Shown here: positions 10,158-19,151 of the stretch, one piece after another
Position numbering within the stretch: the first letter of the stretch is position 1
Layout of the letters: every line of letters starts with the position of its first letter
DNA from: JAUMBM01 sp964441755
GTDB lineage: Bacteria > Bacteroidota > Bacteroidia > Chitinophagales > Saprospiraceae
NCBI GenBank assembly: GCA_964441755.1
Contig: CAYTVG010000018.1
Coordinates: 4,377 to 68,376 of the forward strand
Direction of reading: 5' to 3'
DNA length: 64,000 nt
Notes under the pieces: generated by a model
Seen by the model: only the letters and a program-made list of their open reading frames with translations
Told to the model about the DNA's origin: nothing
Databases searched by the model: none
Program-made: the position numbers and the translations under genes

Positions 10158-11087
10158 ATGAAATATCGCTTCTGGGGTATATGTATGCTGGCAATACTGG
10201 GTCTTGGTACCACCTGTGAGCGACCTATTGATTTACCTTTCGACAGACCTGCGTCCAATCTGGTAGTTGTCAGTAATTTTACCCGTGAAAAGCAGTTGGA
10301 GGTTAGGGTCTCTAGTAGCCGCTCTATTTTGGAAGCCAGTATTGGAGAATACTTACCAGATGCGCGTGTGGAATTATTCAGTGATGGTGAATTTATGGAG
10401 AGGCTGGAGTTAGTTATTCCCGCGGGTGGACGAATTCCTCCATATTACCAGACGCGCAATGTAGATCTGAAGACAGGCACTACTTATCAGATACGCGTGG
10501 ACGTAACTGGTTTCAATCCTGTGACAGCAAGTTCTAAAATTCCGGAGCCAGTGCCGATACAATTATTTCAGGTCAATGATGCAAGGCTGGTATTGGATCA
10601 GTCCCCCATGTTAAAGCGCTATAGCTACGGGGTTCGTTTTAATTTCCAGGATCCGGAGGACAATGATGACTATTACCACCTCAATTTTTACCAGCAGGTA
10701 ATGGAATACTTCAACAGAGAGGGAGATACGGTTATCAGCCGTAAGATATTGTACCCGCTCGTTTTTAATAATACCAATAACAACAACGTAATTAACGCTT
10801 ATTTCAGCGGAGGGATACTCATGAAAAACAATCCATTTCCTGCGGGCTTGAGTTTTGAGACTACCTTTGAGGTGGAACCGGAATTTGAGTTGCTGGGAGA
10901 TGTATTTGTTGAGCTTCGAACGGTATCGGAGGAGTATTACTTATTTCACACATCCTTGAGTCGTCAGCAGGCTCAGCCTGAAGGACCGCTAAATGAGCCT
11001 GTCATTGTTTTTGACAATGTCGATAACGGGTATGGGATTTTCGCCGGCTACAACTTTACTTTGGATTCGGTTAGACTCGGACTCTAG
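10158..11087 (+). CDS. DUF4249 lipoprotein, TonB-receptor partner
   Basis: This is a predicted outer-membrane or periplasmic lipoprotein of the DUF4249 family, which is found next to TonB receptors in Bacteroidota. A short hydrophobic leader ends in the lipobox-like LGLGTTC, giving a lipidated Cys at about residue 20. The first family block follows (CERPIDLPFDRPASNLVVVSNF has the typical form). The rest is beta-rich, with an Asp-rich stretch (DPEDNDDYYHL). It lies 45 bases after the receptor and is surely in the same transcript. Its last 4 bases overlap the end of the convergent acyltransferase gene. The biochemical role of the family is not established. Confidence 0.8.
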   Translation: MKYRFWGICMLAILGLGTTCERPIDLPFDRPASNLVVVSNFTREKQLEVRVSSSRSILEASIGEYLPDARVELFSDGEFMERLELVIPAGGRIPPYYQTRNVDLKTGTTYQIRVDVTGFNPVTASSKIPEPVPIQLFQVNDARLVLDQSPMLKRYSYGVRFNFQDPEDNDDYYHLNFYQQVMEYFNREGDTVISRKILYPLVFNNTNNNNVINAYFSGGILMKNNPFPAGLSFETTFEVEPEFELLGDVFVELRTVSEEYYLFHTSLSRQQAQPEGPLNEPVIVFDNVDNGYGIFAGYNFTLDSVRLGL

Positions 11088-12400
11088 CCAGTAGTGACAT
11101 TGTCATTTGTTTCCGGCTGATTAAATGCCTCCATGATAAGAGCGCGTAATTTTTTTAGATACTTAAGATCGTGCGCTTCCATCTTGCCTACCCGCCAGCC
11201 CAGATACCACTGTTTCGCCTCCGAAAGGTAGTTAATCAGCCAAGGGAAAGACAGAAGAGCTATCAGCGGCAGTGCGAGCCACCACCAGGCAGCGGTGATC
11301 AATGGGAGGGTTATCCAAATCAAGGAATAAAAAACGGTTGTTGCCAGCCAGACGGCTAACCGGACAGGGGCATAAAATTCTATTGTTTTTACTTTGGTGG
11401 TTGCTACGCTTTCGGCTATGAGCAGCGGGGGCAGATGCCACAAAAAGCCTAAAAGGGCGAATGGCAGGCCGGCTAGCAGGCGGTTGCCGGATTTGCGCTT
11501 TCGCGCATACTTATTTGTTAGTGAGGCATCATCGAGCCCCAAATGTGCCAATCGGCCGAAGTACTCTCCTGTCAGGGATTTTAAGAAATTCTTATGTTTT
11601 TCTTCCATTCTGTTGATTGTCTCAACTACTGCCTTCTCGTGTTCAAGAGCTTTTTCGCTGTTGGTGACTACTGTCACAAGCTGTTGGCTTCGGCTACTTT
11701 GGGCTATCGTCAGCATATTTTCTGCTACTCTGTCATCTTCAGGATGATCGATATGAATCACATGCTCGTGCATAGATTCTTTCAGGACATCGGTAAGTTC
11801 GTTAATAGCAAGATTAGGTTGTTTGGCGTAGGACTCACGAAAACGAGAGGCTAATATAGGCTCACCAAAACGGATCATCACCTCGCTGTTAACGCGATCT
11901 GCATGGGTATAATTGACACCTACGGGCACGATGTAGACTTCGTCCAAAGTAGGATCTGCTTCCAGGGCCCCTAGTGCCAGCCGTGCAGTACCTTTTTTTA
12001 GTGGCCGCAACCTTTTTTCATGAATACATCTACCTTCTGCGAGAATCATGATGGTTCGTTTTTCGCTGAGTGCTTTGAAGCAGGCTGCAAATGTATCGTA
12101 GTTCTGTTTAAGGTTTTGATAGCCTCCATCCTGAATGCGGTATACGGGCAGCATATGCAACCACTCCAACAGCAGTCGAAACAGCGGTTTTTTAAACAGG
12201 TCGCCACGAACCAGAAAATAAAGCGGGCGGTCGAGAAAGCAGGCAAGTATACACGGCTCAATGAATGCAGTAGGATGGTTGGCTGCCAGTATAACTGCTT
12301 TATTTTTGGGGATACGCTCCATGTGTGCCAGGTCAATGCGCCGATAGTGGCGTTTTAGTGCCCAGTCCATCAAGGGCCTAACCATTTGATAAAGTAGCAT
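11084..12400 (-). CDS. PlsC-like lysophospholipid acyltransferase with C-terminal membrane segments
   Basis: It probably transfers an acyl chain to a glycerolipid at the inner membrane. The N-terminal half has the PlsC fold: AANHPTAFIEP (the His box) and ILAEGRCIHEKRLRPLKKGTARLAL (the FPEG-like block). In this subfamily the acidic residue sits six after the His, and here it is Glu rather than the usual Asp. The C-terminal half has three hydrophobic segments (FALLGFLWHLPPLLIAES; LATTVFYSLIWITLPL; LALPLIALLSFPWLI). The gene starts about 180 bases beyond the end of rimM. The substrate is not known. Confidence 0.82.
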   Translation of the reverse strand: MLLYQMVRPLMDWALKRHYRRIDLAHMERIPKNKAVILAANHPTAFIEPCILACFLDRPLYFLVRGDLFKKPLFRLLLEWLHMLPVYRIQDGGYQNLKQNYDTFAACFKALSEKRTIMILAEGRCIHEKRLRPLKKGTARLALGALEADPTLDEVYIVPVGVNYTHADRVNSEVMIRFGEPILASRFRESYAKQPNLAINELTDVLKESMHEHVIHIDHPEDDRVAENMLTIAQSSRSQQLVTVVTNSEKALEHEKAVVETINRMEEKHKNFLKSLTGEYFGRLAHLGLDDASLTNKYARKRKSGNRLLAGLPFALLGFLWHLPPLLIAESVATTKVKTIEFYAPVRLAVWLATTVFYSLIWITLPLITAAWWWLALPLIALLSFPWLINYLSEAKQWYLGWRVGKMEAHDLKYLKKLRALIMEAFNQPETNDNVTTG

Positions 12401-12488
12401 GCTGTTCGCTTTTTGTGGCGAAGATATAGAAAGGGAATGAAATTTGTGGCTTTTGGAAGCTTAATGCCTTGCCAAATATTCGTAAAGA

Positions 12489-12521
12489 CATTTCCTTTAC
12501 AGCAAGGATGTAAAGGGGATG
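12489..12521. repeat. Imperfect inverted repeat between rimM and the acyltransferase gene
   Basis: CATTTCCTTTACA and TGTAAAGGGGATG pair over 13 bp with two G-T pairs and a 7-base loop. There is no T run on the minus strand, so it is more likely a leader or processing hairpin than a simple terminator. Confidence 0.4.
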
Positions 12522-12582
12522 ATTCTGAAAATAACCCAGATAATGTAGGGAAATTGTAGAATAAGCAGCAGCCGGCCGGCCG

Positions 12583-13116
12583 TCAGAGTTCGATTAATCC
12601 ATCGGGGAGGTTCATGTACAAGATTTGTTTTTGCTCATCAATATCTTTGATTAGACCAGGGTGGAGGGGGATAAAGATCTGCCGGGTACCGGGTTTTTTT
12701 CTAACGATGGCCATCCACTGACTAGGCATTTCTTCTACTGACTCGATTGTACCAACAAGACCAGTGTAGGTGTCGACTACAGAAAAGCCTGTCAATGCTG
12801 TGAAGAGTGCCGCAAACTGCTGCTCTTCGGTGAGTACAGCTTCTCCTGCCTGATGCTCCGTGAGTAATAGTTGTGCACCCTGTAAGCTGCGGGCGCTGTC
12901 TATATCATCAATGTCCTCAAATTTGATAATTGGTGTCCCCTCGCCCCGGATATATTCCACAAAATGTGGGACTGGCGTCCCCTTAACAGAGACAAAGAGT
13001 GCGTCTGCTTCAAGTACAGCCTCCTGATAGGCTTCATCGGGCAGAAGTTTTAGTTCCCCTTTGAGACCATGGGTACGGCCGAGCTGGCCTACGGCAATTA
13101 AGTTGGCATTTACCAT
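12583..13116 (-). CDS. rimM: Ribosome maturation factor RimM
   Basis: RimM assists maturation of the 30S subunit by binding S19 and helping fold the 3' domain of 16S rRNA. The 177-residue protein shows the N-terminal barrel signature VGQLGRTHGLKGELKL and the C-terminal PRC-barrel (VVDTYTGLVGTIESVEEMPSQ, RQIFIPLHPGLI). rimM commonly follows rpsP, but here it lies 27 bases downstream of mnmA, probably in one transcript, so ribosome assembly and tRNA modification share a unit. Confidence 0.94.
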   Translation of the reverse strand: MVNANLIAVGQLGRTHGLKGELKLLPDEAYQEAVLEADALFVSVKGTPVPHFVEYIRGEGTPIIKFEDIDDIDSARSLQGAQLLLTEHQAGEAVLTEEQQFAALFTALTGFSVVDTYTGLVGTIESVEEMPSQWMAIVRKKPGTRQIFIPLHPGLIKDIDEQKQILYMNLPDGLIEL

Positions 13117-13143
13117 AGTATGCTATACTCACGTTAAATAGTA

Positions 13144-14253
13144 TCAGCTTTCGCTGAGTCTGCTGCTGTAGATGATACCCCCCCCGATTACATCCTCACC
13201 TTCATAAAACACAGCGGACTGACCAGGTGCAACACCTTTGACGTTTGCTAAAAAATTTACTTCTACCTTGTCTTCTGCTGTTTGTTGTAAGGTACTAAGA
13301 GCACCGCCATCCCGATAGCGAATTTTGGTAACGGCTTCTGTACCAGGTATCAGCGAAGCATATTTCATTAGATTAACTTGTCCGACCTGTATACCATTGC
13401 GAATGAGTTCATCAATATGCCCAAGTACGACAGTATTGGACTCGGGGCGAATTTCGGTTACGAACATAGGTTCGCCAAAAGCTGCGCCCAGCCCCTTTCG
13501 TTGTCCAATGGTGTAAAAAGGGTAACCTTGGTGCTGGCCGATCACTTCGCCCCGGGTATTGACAAAATTGCCGCCGGCGACTTGGTGTTCAAGACCCGGA
13601 ACCCGTCGTTTTAGGAATCCGCGATAATCATTATCAGGGACAAAACAAATTTCATAGCTCTCTGCCTTCTTGCTAAGTTCAATATAACCCAAATCCGCGG
13701 CCAGTTGTCTCACCTCTGGCTTGGTCATCCCGCCCAGCGGAAATCTGCTGCGCGAGAGGCAGGCCTGATTAAGTCCCCACAGGACATAGGATTGATCTTT
13801 ATTATCGTCGACACTTCTGCGAATAAAGTAGCGATCATTCTCTTGTACAATACGTGCATAATGCCCGGTAGCAATGAACTCGCAGTCCATAGCATCGGCA
13901 CGCTTAAGCAGTGCACTCCATTTGATATGGGTATTGCAGAGAACGCAGGGGTTAGGTGTTCGTCCGGCCATGTATTCTCCGACAAAGTTGTCAATTACAT
14001 AATCGCCAAATTCTTCCCTAATATCGACAATAAAATGGTGAAACCCCATGTTGACAGCAACCTGACGGGCATCGTTGATGCTATCCAGACTACAACAACC
14101 CGTTTCCTTTTTGGTACCGCCACTGTTGGCATAGTCCCATGTTTTCATGGTGATACCTACCACCTCGTACCCCTCTTCGTGCAAAAGCATGGCTGTGACG
14201 GTGCTGTCTATACCACCGCTCATGGCGACCAATACTCTTCCTAGCTTACTCAT
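13144..14253 (-). CDS. mnmA: tRNA-specific 2-thiouridylase MnmA
   Basis: MnmA thiolates U34 of tRNA-Lys, -Glu and -Gln using ATP and a sulfur relay. The PP-loop is VAMSGGIDSTV near the N terminus. The catalytic cysteine lies in NPCVLCN (about residue 103) and its partner in ESYEICFVPDNDYRGFL. The substrate-binding GHYARI and the C-terminal GQRKGLGAAF and APGQSAVFYEG motifs are present. At 369 residues it is full length. It is followed by rimM. Confidence 0.96.
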   Translation of the reverse strand: MSKLGRVLVAMSGGIDSTVTAMLLHEEGYEVVGITMKTWDYANSGGTKKETGCCSLDSINDARQVAVNMGFHHFIVDIREEFGDYVIDNFVGEYMAGRTPNPCVLCNTHIKWSALLKRADAMDCEFIATGHYARIVQENDRYFIRRSVDDNKDQSYVLWGLNQACLSRSRFPLGGMTKPEVRQLAADLGYIELSKKAESYEICFVPDNDYRGFLKRRVPGLEHQVAGGNFVNTRGEVIGQHQGYPFYTIGQRKGLGAAFGEPMFVTEIRPESNTVVLGHIDELIRNGIQVGQVNLMKYASLIPGTEAVTKIRYRDGGALSTLQQTAEDKVEVNFLANVKGVAPGQSAVFYEGEDVIGGGIIYSSRLSES

Positions 14254-14787
14254 AACGGCTTTTAGAATCGTAAAAATAAATGCGGGTACAAAATTACCAC
14301 AATTAAAGATGCAGTTGGTAAGTTTTCTTAGTAAAGAAATACCGGCTGCAGGGTGGAGTTTGTTTATGTAATAATATTATGCTAAATTTGGCTATGTGTT
14401 TGACCGATAAGCGGAGGGGTAGCCTCCATTTTTAGGGTAAAAAAATGGGCGCTGCTTATGTGTGTGTTTAGGATTTTTTGTGCAGGACAAAAGGAGCATT
14501 TTTCACACGTTTTCAAATATTTAAAGTACCATGCTCGTCACCGTACGACTAAAAAAGGCGAAAAAAGGCGATACGGGAACCATTTTGGCCTTAAGAAAAC
14601 TGACTACACGTTTTCAAAGACTTATTTTACCATCTTGACGGCGAAAAGAGCCCTGAGGCGGTCTGTTTTGAGTGAATGAATCATCCGTACATCTGAGGTG
14701 AGAGACTGATCGAAAAACAACTAACTTATAACGGAATCAGGCCTGTCTTTGTTTATTCAGCAGAGTAGCCGGTGTAAAATACTTACA
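14254..14787. other. Long intergenic region mnmA to RlpA-like gene
   Basis: About 530 bases lie between two divergent genes with no protein I can support. An open frame at 14458-14679 has unremarkable basic sequence and no family resemblance. The stretch contains a compact hairpin at 14413-14450. It also has a weakly repeated word of about 13 bases (ACACGTTTTCAAA) at about 14502 and 14598. It could hold promoters for both flanking genes and possibly a small RNA, but nothing is diagnostic. Confidence 0.45.
14413..14450. repeat. Overlapping hairpins with T run
   Basis: GGAGG and CCTCC pair around a 5-base loop and are followed by ATTTTT. The overlapping CCATTTTT and AAAAATGG can pair instead, so two alternative stems compete for the same bases. 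It may be a terminator or a switch-like leader. No gene assignment can be made. Confidence 0.35.
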
Positions 14788-15648
14788 ATGAAAAGCTTAT
14801 TGTTCTTATTTCTATTGTTCGTTTCCTGTTGGTTATCCGCCCAGGAACTTGAGTACGGCCTGGCGTCTGTTTGTCCTGATGATTTTCACGGTCGCCCCAC
14901 AGCCTACGGAGATATCTATGACAAGAGTAAGCTCACCTGTTCACACAAAATCCATCCCTACGGCACAATGCTGAAAGTCAGGCGAATGGATAATGGTCAA
15001 TCTGTGACGGTTAAGGTAATAGATCAGGGGCCTTTTATTTCAGGCACAATTGTAGAAGTATCCCGACAGGCGGCTCAGGTGCTGGGCATTCGGGCGGGGC
15101 AGCGAGCCATAGAAGTGAGTATTCAGGTCATAGGGAGGGGAGGAGCTGGTCCCCAAAACAGAGAGATTGCCCGTCCTGCTTCACCAGCCCCTTCTCCCAA
15201 AGTCAGCTCTTCCCCTGCCACCAATGAACGACAGGCTGCATCGGCAGAGAAAGATATTTCTGATAATCGCGCAGCTGCCTCCGGAGGAGAGGATGGTAAT
15301 ACCTTTGTTCGGCCAGGTCCGAATCGACGAAATCTTGTCGGTCCTGAGATTAATCCACATCGGGGTATATATAAAATCAGCATTGAGCGGCCAGAGGCAG
15401 GGGACTATGGGCTTCAGATGGGCATATACAGTGGGTATGACAACGCCATGCGCCAGATAGCATTACTTCAGTCAAAAGGCTTTTCTAATATTCTGTTGAG
15501 CATACAGCCAGGGGATGACAATGAGCCCGTATTTAAGGTAATTCTTGGACCATTTATCAATGAAAAGGCTGCGCTGAGTATTCTTCAGAATATAAGGCAG
15601 CAGCACAGGCTCACTGCTTTTATGATTCGGTTAAGTGAACTTCGCTAG
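14788..15648 (+). CDS. RlpA-like double-psi beta-barrel protein with SPOR domain
   Basis: This secreted peptidoglycan-associated protein probably acts as a lytic transglycosylase or wall binder near the septum. The start is taken at the ATG at 14788, giving a signal peptide (MKSLLFLFLLFVSCWLSAQ). The TTG at 14749 is rejected. The DPBB domain is clear (YGLASV, TAYGDIYDKSKLTCSHK, YGTMLKVRRMDNGQSVTVKV, DQGPFISGTIVEVSRQAA). A low-complexity Ala/Ser/Pro linker leads to a C-terminal SPOR domain (YGLQMGIYSGYDNA, FKVILGPFINEKAAL), which binds denuded glycan strands. The gene stands alone. Confidence 0.87.
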   Translation: MKSLLFLFLLFVSCWLSAQELEYGLASVCPDDFHGRPTAYGDIYDKSKLTCSHKIHPYGTMLKVRRMDNGQSVTVKVIDQGPFISGTIVEVSRQAAQVLGIRAGQRAIEVSIQVIGRGGAGPQNREIARPASPAPSPKVSSSPATNERQAASAEKDISDNRAAASGGEDGNTFVRPGPNRRNLVGPEINPHRGIYKISIERPEAGDYGLQMGIYSGYDNAMRQIALLQSKGFSNILLSIQPGDDNEPVFKVILGPFINEKAALSILQNIRQQHRLTAFMIRLSELR

Positions 15649-15667
15649 CAACCAATACGCTGTGAGG

Positions 15668-16300
15668 TTATTGGATAGTAACAGCTCCGGACACTCCCTC
15701 AAATCGTAAAATAGCCTCATTCCTGTCGATGACTTCGTAGGGAGTAGGTTGGTTGTGGAATTTCACTTCTGCCTCTCGTCCTGATTCTCCTTTTGCGTTA
15801 AAGCAAATCTGATAGAGCGTACTTCCGGGGGAGACGCTAACGCCTTTGAGGTTGTCGTCAATCCAGGCAGCAGTTAGCATACCTTGCGCTGCCTGTCTGC
15901 TACCAAAATCATTATTATCCAAACTGCCAAGTTTGAAATTTTTTACAGTCTGATATTCCAATAAAGCGGGATCCCAATGGATAGAATATTGCATGCCAAT
16001 CAACTGATCGAAACCATTGGCCGTGACATCCAGGCATACCTGGCTGTTTCGGGCAACGCTTGCCCTGCCGATGGTCAGCTGTAGCGTGCGGCTGGTGGTC
16101 GTTGGTGTTTGACCGGCAGCAGGTACTGCATCGTTTAGTTGATCGATTGAAGGCCTGCCGATAGTTTCTGAAGGGATTTTATCCTCAGCCATCTGACGGG
16201 CTGCCAAGATGGCGGCAGCTTGTTTTTCCGTAGGTTCCTGTTTGCAGGCCGACAGCAAGACGGCGGCGGCAGCTATCCAAAAAAATAATGTTCGGTTCAT
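15668..16300 (-). CDS. Lipoprotein with cohesin-like domain
   Basis: A short signal peptide ends in the lipobox LLSAC, so the protein is lipid-anchored from Cys 19 or so. After a Gln/Ala/Lys-rich linker comes a beta-sandwich of cohesin type (LTIGRASVARNSQVCLDVTANGFDQLIGMQYSI has the usual first strands, then WDPALLEYQTV). In Bacteroidota such domains bind partner proteins on the cell surface or act as structural modules. No dockerin protein is evident nearby. The start is the ATG at 16300, and a TTG codon immediately precedes it. Confidence 0.72.
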   Translation of the reverse strand: MNRTLFFWIAAAAVLLSACKQEPTEKQAAAILAARQMAEDKIPSETIGRPSIDQLNDAVPAAGQTPTTTSRTLQLTIGRASVARNSQVCLDVTANGFDQLIGMQYSIHWDPALLEYQTVKNFKLGSLDNNDFGSRQAAQGMLTAAWIDDNLKGVSVSPGSTLYQICFNAKGESGREAEVKFHNQPTPYEVIDRNEAILRFEGVSGAVTIQ

Positions 16301-16452
16301 CAAGCTCGTTTTTTTTGCAAAAATAGTAGTAATTTGCGTTAATTAAGGACTGTATGTAGTATTCGTTTGGTTTATACAGCCGCTGCGGTAAAAAGGTTTA
16401 AGCCGCAGTTGTCAGGGAACTGCAGTTCACACACAATTTATTACTTGAACCT

Positions 16453-17556
16453 ATGACACGAGTATTTATTTTTTGCTTTTCTTTTCTGCTTACGGGTTGT
16501 ATAAGTATGCAACGTTACAGCCAAGTGGAGCAGGATATGTTATTGTATAAGAAAGAAGCACTTCTGCTCGACAGTCTTCGTGCTGAGAATATAAACCTGC
16601 AGGAAGAGCTTGATGCAACCGCCCGTGATCTCAGGCAAGCCAACAGAGAGCTGGAGTCATTAATCGGGCTGAATGCCAACCTGAACGCCAATTACGAGGG
16701 GCTGCTCGACCGTTGTAATCAGGACAGAGCCGACCTTGAGCAGGCACTCTACCTGTCAGGCCTTGAAATTGCGACACTCCGCGATTCGATGGTTCGTTAC
16801 AGCCAAACAAGCAATTATAGCAACGGGCGGATTTACGAAGGATATCCGGAGTCTCCTTCCGGCACCAACTATCCCGCGACCACTTATCAAGAACAGGGAG
16901 CCCGTACAGATTACAGGACATCGGGCAATGTACAATCAAAGGATGAATGGTATGCCGGGTCATTTCCCAATATGAATTATCCCCCCTCCGGCCAGTCACA
17001 GGGAGCGTATCCGGGCTATGCGCCCTCTGCTAACACGCAGCCTATTACGGGTGTGACTTCTGCAACAACCGCAGCAATCGGTGTGGAGCAAAAACTAGCT
17101 GGTATGCGTTTGCGACGTTCTGAACTGGCAAAAGCACTGCAGACTGAGTTGAGTGGATTTGCAGAGACGGATGTACTCATTACGGATGCAGAAGGCAGGG
17201 TAGTTCTCTCTCTCTTATCTCCGGTCATTCTGCCTTACGGCGAGCAACAGCTAACCAATATTGCCCGCCGGGTAAGTGCTATTATACAGCGGTATGAAGA
17301 CTTTATGGTTTCTGTGGAAGGTTACAGTCCTCTTTTGATGGAATATGCCGGCGATCTTAGGCAAAGCACTGCTCAGGCCATACGGGTGTCTTCACTGCTT
17401 GCTGCCTACGGCACAGATCCTATTGAACTGGCTGCATTAGGGTATGTGACGCCCAAGGGTGAAGATGAGTCCTATTATCAGACATCCGATCCCGGTCGAT
17501 TGCAGCGGGTCGATATCGTATTCACACCCTATTGGTTTGATTTGTTTGAACCTTAG
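16453..17556 (+). CDS. OmpA/MotB-like lipoprotein with coiled coil
   Basis: The leader ends in the lipobox LLTGC, so this is a lipoprotein. Residues about 25-105 form a heptad-rich coiled coil (KKEALLLDSLRAENINLQEE, ARDLRQANRELESLI). A Tyr/Ser/Pro/Gly-rich linker follows. The C-terminal part from about residue 215 resembles an OmpA-like peptidoglycan-binding domain (VLSLLSPVILPYGEQQLTNIA, VSVEGYSPLL, AQAIRVSSLLAAYGTDP, LGYVTPKGED). The domain is divergent, lacking the classic NR..RR ending (it has GRLQRVDIVF). It may link the outer membrane to the wall. Confidence 0.72.
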   Translation: MTRVFIFCFSFLLTGCISMQRYSQVEQDMLLYKKEALLLDSLRAENINLQEELDATARDLRQANRELESLIGLNANLNANYEGLLDRCNQDRADLEQALYLSGLEIATLRDSMVRYSQTSNYSNGRIYEGYPESPSGTNYPATTYQEQGARTDYRTSGNVQSKDEWYAGSFPNMNYPPSGQSQGAYPGYAPSANTQPITGVTSATTAAIGVEQKLAGMRLRRSELAKALQTELSGFAETDVLITDAEGRVVLSLLSPVILPYGEQQLTNIARRVSAIIQRYEDFMVSVEGYSPLLMEYAGDLRQSTAQAIRVSSLLAAYGTDPIELAALGYVTPKGEDESYYQTSDPGRLQRVDIVFTPYWFDLFEP

Positions 17557-17840
17557 CGCGTATTTGAGATTTTCTCACCAGGGTTCAACTTTTTTTATTT
17601 ATAGCGCGTTGACCGTCATCCCTTGAAAACGCAAAACCCTGGGGGGGAATCTCGTTGTTTATGGTTGAAATAAATTCCTGAATACACTTTGGGAACAGTT
17701 TTGCGGGAGGAATTCTGCTCATATTCTGTAAGGTAATCATCGGGTATATCGTTTGAATACTGTCAATGTACAAGGCAGTATACTTACAGGCAACCTTAGT
17801 TCGTTGAAGGGAGGAATACGATAACAACTCTTAGGATTAG
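17557..17840. other. Intergenic region before the M43 protease
   Basis: This 284-base stretch has a T-rich run after the OmpA-like gene and an 8-bp inverted repeat, CCAGGGTT (17578) with AACCCTGG (17635). A minus-strand open frame at 17585-17827 shows no family features and is not called. The promoter of the protease gene should lie here. Confidence 0.4.
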
Positions 17841-19019
17841 GTGAATAGAATTATTCTTTTGCTGGCAGCGGTATCTTCGTGGGCGGTTATTTTATCTGCA
17901 CAAACGTGTATATGGCCGCCTAGTCCGCTGCAGACTTTTCCTGCAGACAGTGTATTTGGGCAGATTGAGATCCCGGTGGTTGTACATGTTGTGTGGCGGC
18001 AGGGGCAGGAAAATATCAGTGATGCTCAAATTCAGTCCCAGATTGACGCACTCAACAGGGATTTCAGCGGGATGAATAGCGATCGCCAGCAAGTGGTGCA
18101 GCCCATTTTCCGACAATTAATGGCAAATACAGAGATTGTCTTTCGGTTGGCTGACAAAGACCCGGAGGGGCAAGCCAGTAATGGTATTGTTCGACGTCAA
18201 ACTTCTATTGCAGCTATTGCAACCGCTTATGCAGGAGATGGGCGTCGCAGTGTATGTTATGAAGAGTTGGGTGGTAGTGATGCCTGGCCAGGGGAATGTT
18301 ACCTCAATATTTGGGTTGCTGCTTTTCCGGCAGGCCTGGCCGGTCAGGCAAGCCAGCCCGGACAGTCGTCACCAGCAGAAGACGGAATTTTTATTGCCCC
18401 TTCGCGATTTGGGCAAACAGGCACAGTGTCTCCTCCTTACCATCTCGGACGGACTGCTACGCACGAACTCGGGCATTACTTCAACCTGCTTCATCTTTGG
18501 GGGGAGGGTATCGTGGCGAGTTGTGAAGGTGACGATGGTGTAGGGGATACACCTTGTCAAAGTTTATCCTATTTAGGAATGTGCCCTCAGGGGGCAGGGT
18601 TTACCTGTGGTACGCCCGATATGACTCAAAATTTCATGTCGCTAAGTGAGGATGCCTGCTTGCTCTTTTTTACGCAGGGACAAAAGATGCGTATGCGACA
18701 AGCGATAGCACAATGGCGGCCCGGATTTTTGCCGGGCAGTAGTTGTCTTGTTAGTCAAACTGCTGAAAACGGATATATGATTGATGACCCGTTGCGTGAA
18801 TGCAGATTGCAGGCGCGGTCTTTACGACTGGTATTGGAACTGCAACAACGGTGGGAGGTACGGCTTTGGGCAATTCACGGCCAGCTGGCAGGCAGTTGGG
18901 AAGGGAATGGAGCAGTGACTGAGTTTTACGCCTTACCACAGCTGAAAGCGGGCTTGTATGTTCTGCAACTAAGGGTCGCGGGGAATATTTATACCAAAAA
19001 GCTTATATTTGTAGAATGA
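17841..19019 (+). CDS. Secreted M43 (pappalysin-type) zinc metalloprotease with T9SS tail
   Basis: This is an extracellular zinc endopeptidase. It begins at a GTG codon that opens a signal peptide (NRIILLLAAVSSWAVILSAQ). The M43 N-terminal block is present (IPVVVHVVWRQGQENISDAQIQ). The zinc site is HELGHYFNLLH, with its catalytic Glu, and the Met-turn lies in QNFMSLSEDAC. Paired cysteines (CEGDDGVGDTPC, CPQGAGFTC) are typical of the family. The last 70 residues form a type IX sorting domain ending GLYVLQLRVAGNIYTKKLIF, which implies export by T9SS and surface or medium release. It stands alone between two intergenic regions. Confidence 0.9.
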   Translation: MNRIILLLAAVSSWAVILSAQTCIWPPSPLQTFPADSVFGQIEIPVVVHVVWRQGQENISDAQIQSQIDALNRDFSGMNSDRQQVVQPIFRQLMANTEIVFRLADKDPEGQASNGIVRRQTSIAAIATAYAGDGRRSVCYEELGGSDAWPGECYLNIWVAAFPAGLAGQASQPGQSSPAEDGIFIAPSRFGQTGTVSPPYHLGRTATHELGHYFNLLHLWGEGIVASCEGDDGVGDTPCQSLSYLGMCPQGAGFTCGTPDMTQNFMSLSEDACLLFFTQGQKMRMRQAIAQWRPGFLPGSSCLVSQTAENGYMIDDPLRECRLQARSLRLVLELQQRWEVRLWAIHGQLAGSWEGNGAVTEFYALPQLKAGLYVLQLRVAGNIYTKKLIFVE

Positions 19020-19086
19020 TGAGTGGCCTTGGTCTATTGATCTTTGCGCGATTCATGCCTATAAACCGGCGATCTGACACACTCTC

Positions 19087-19119
19087 TTTGGCATGATTAA
19101 CCCGATTTGTTTAACCTTG
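19087..19119 (+). promoter_or_regulatory. Predicted promoter of the DUF6438 gene
   Basis: TTTG at 19087-19090 and TAACCTTG at 19112-19119 are separated by 21 bases. This matches the Bacteroidota pattern TTTG-N19/21-TAnnTTTG with one mismatch in the -7 box. The gene starts 32 bases downstream. Confidence 0.5.
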
Positions 19120-19151
19120 CGTTATTGCTCCAAGTATCATACACACAACAC

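Noticed and set aside
14458..14679. 73-codon plus-strand frame before the RlpA-like gene
   Set aside because: Basic, biased sequence typical of AT-rich intergenic DNA; no family resemblance.
17585..17827. 80-codon minus-strand frame before the M43 protease
   Set aside because: No recognisable domain and it fills the only place for the protease promoter.
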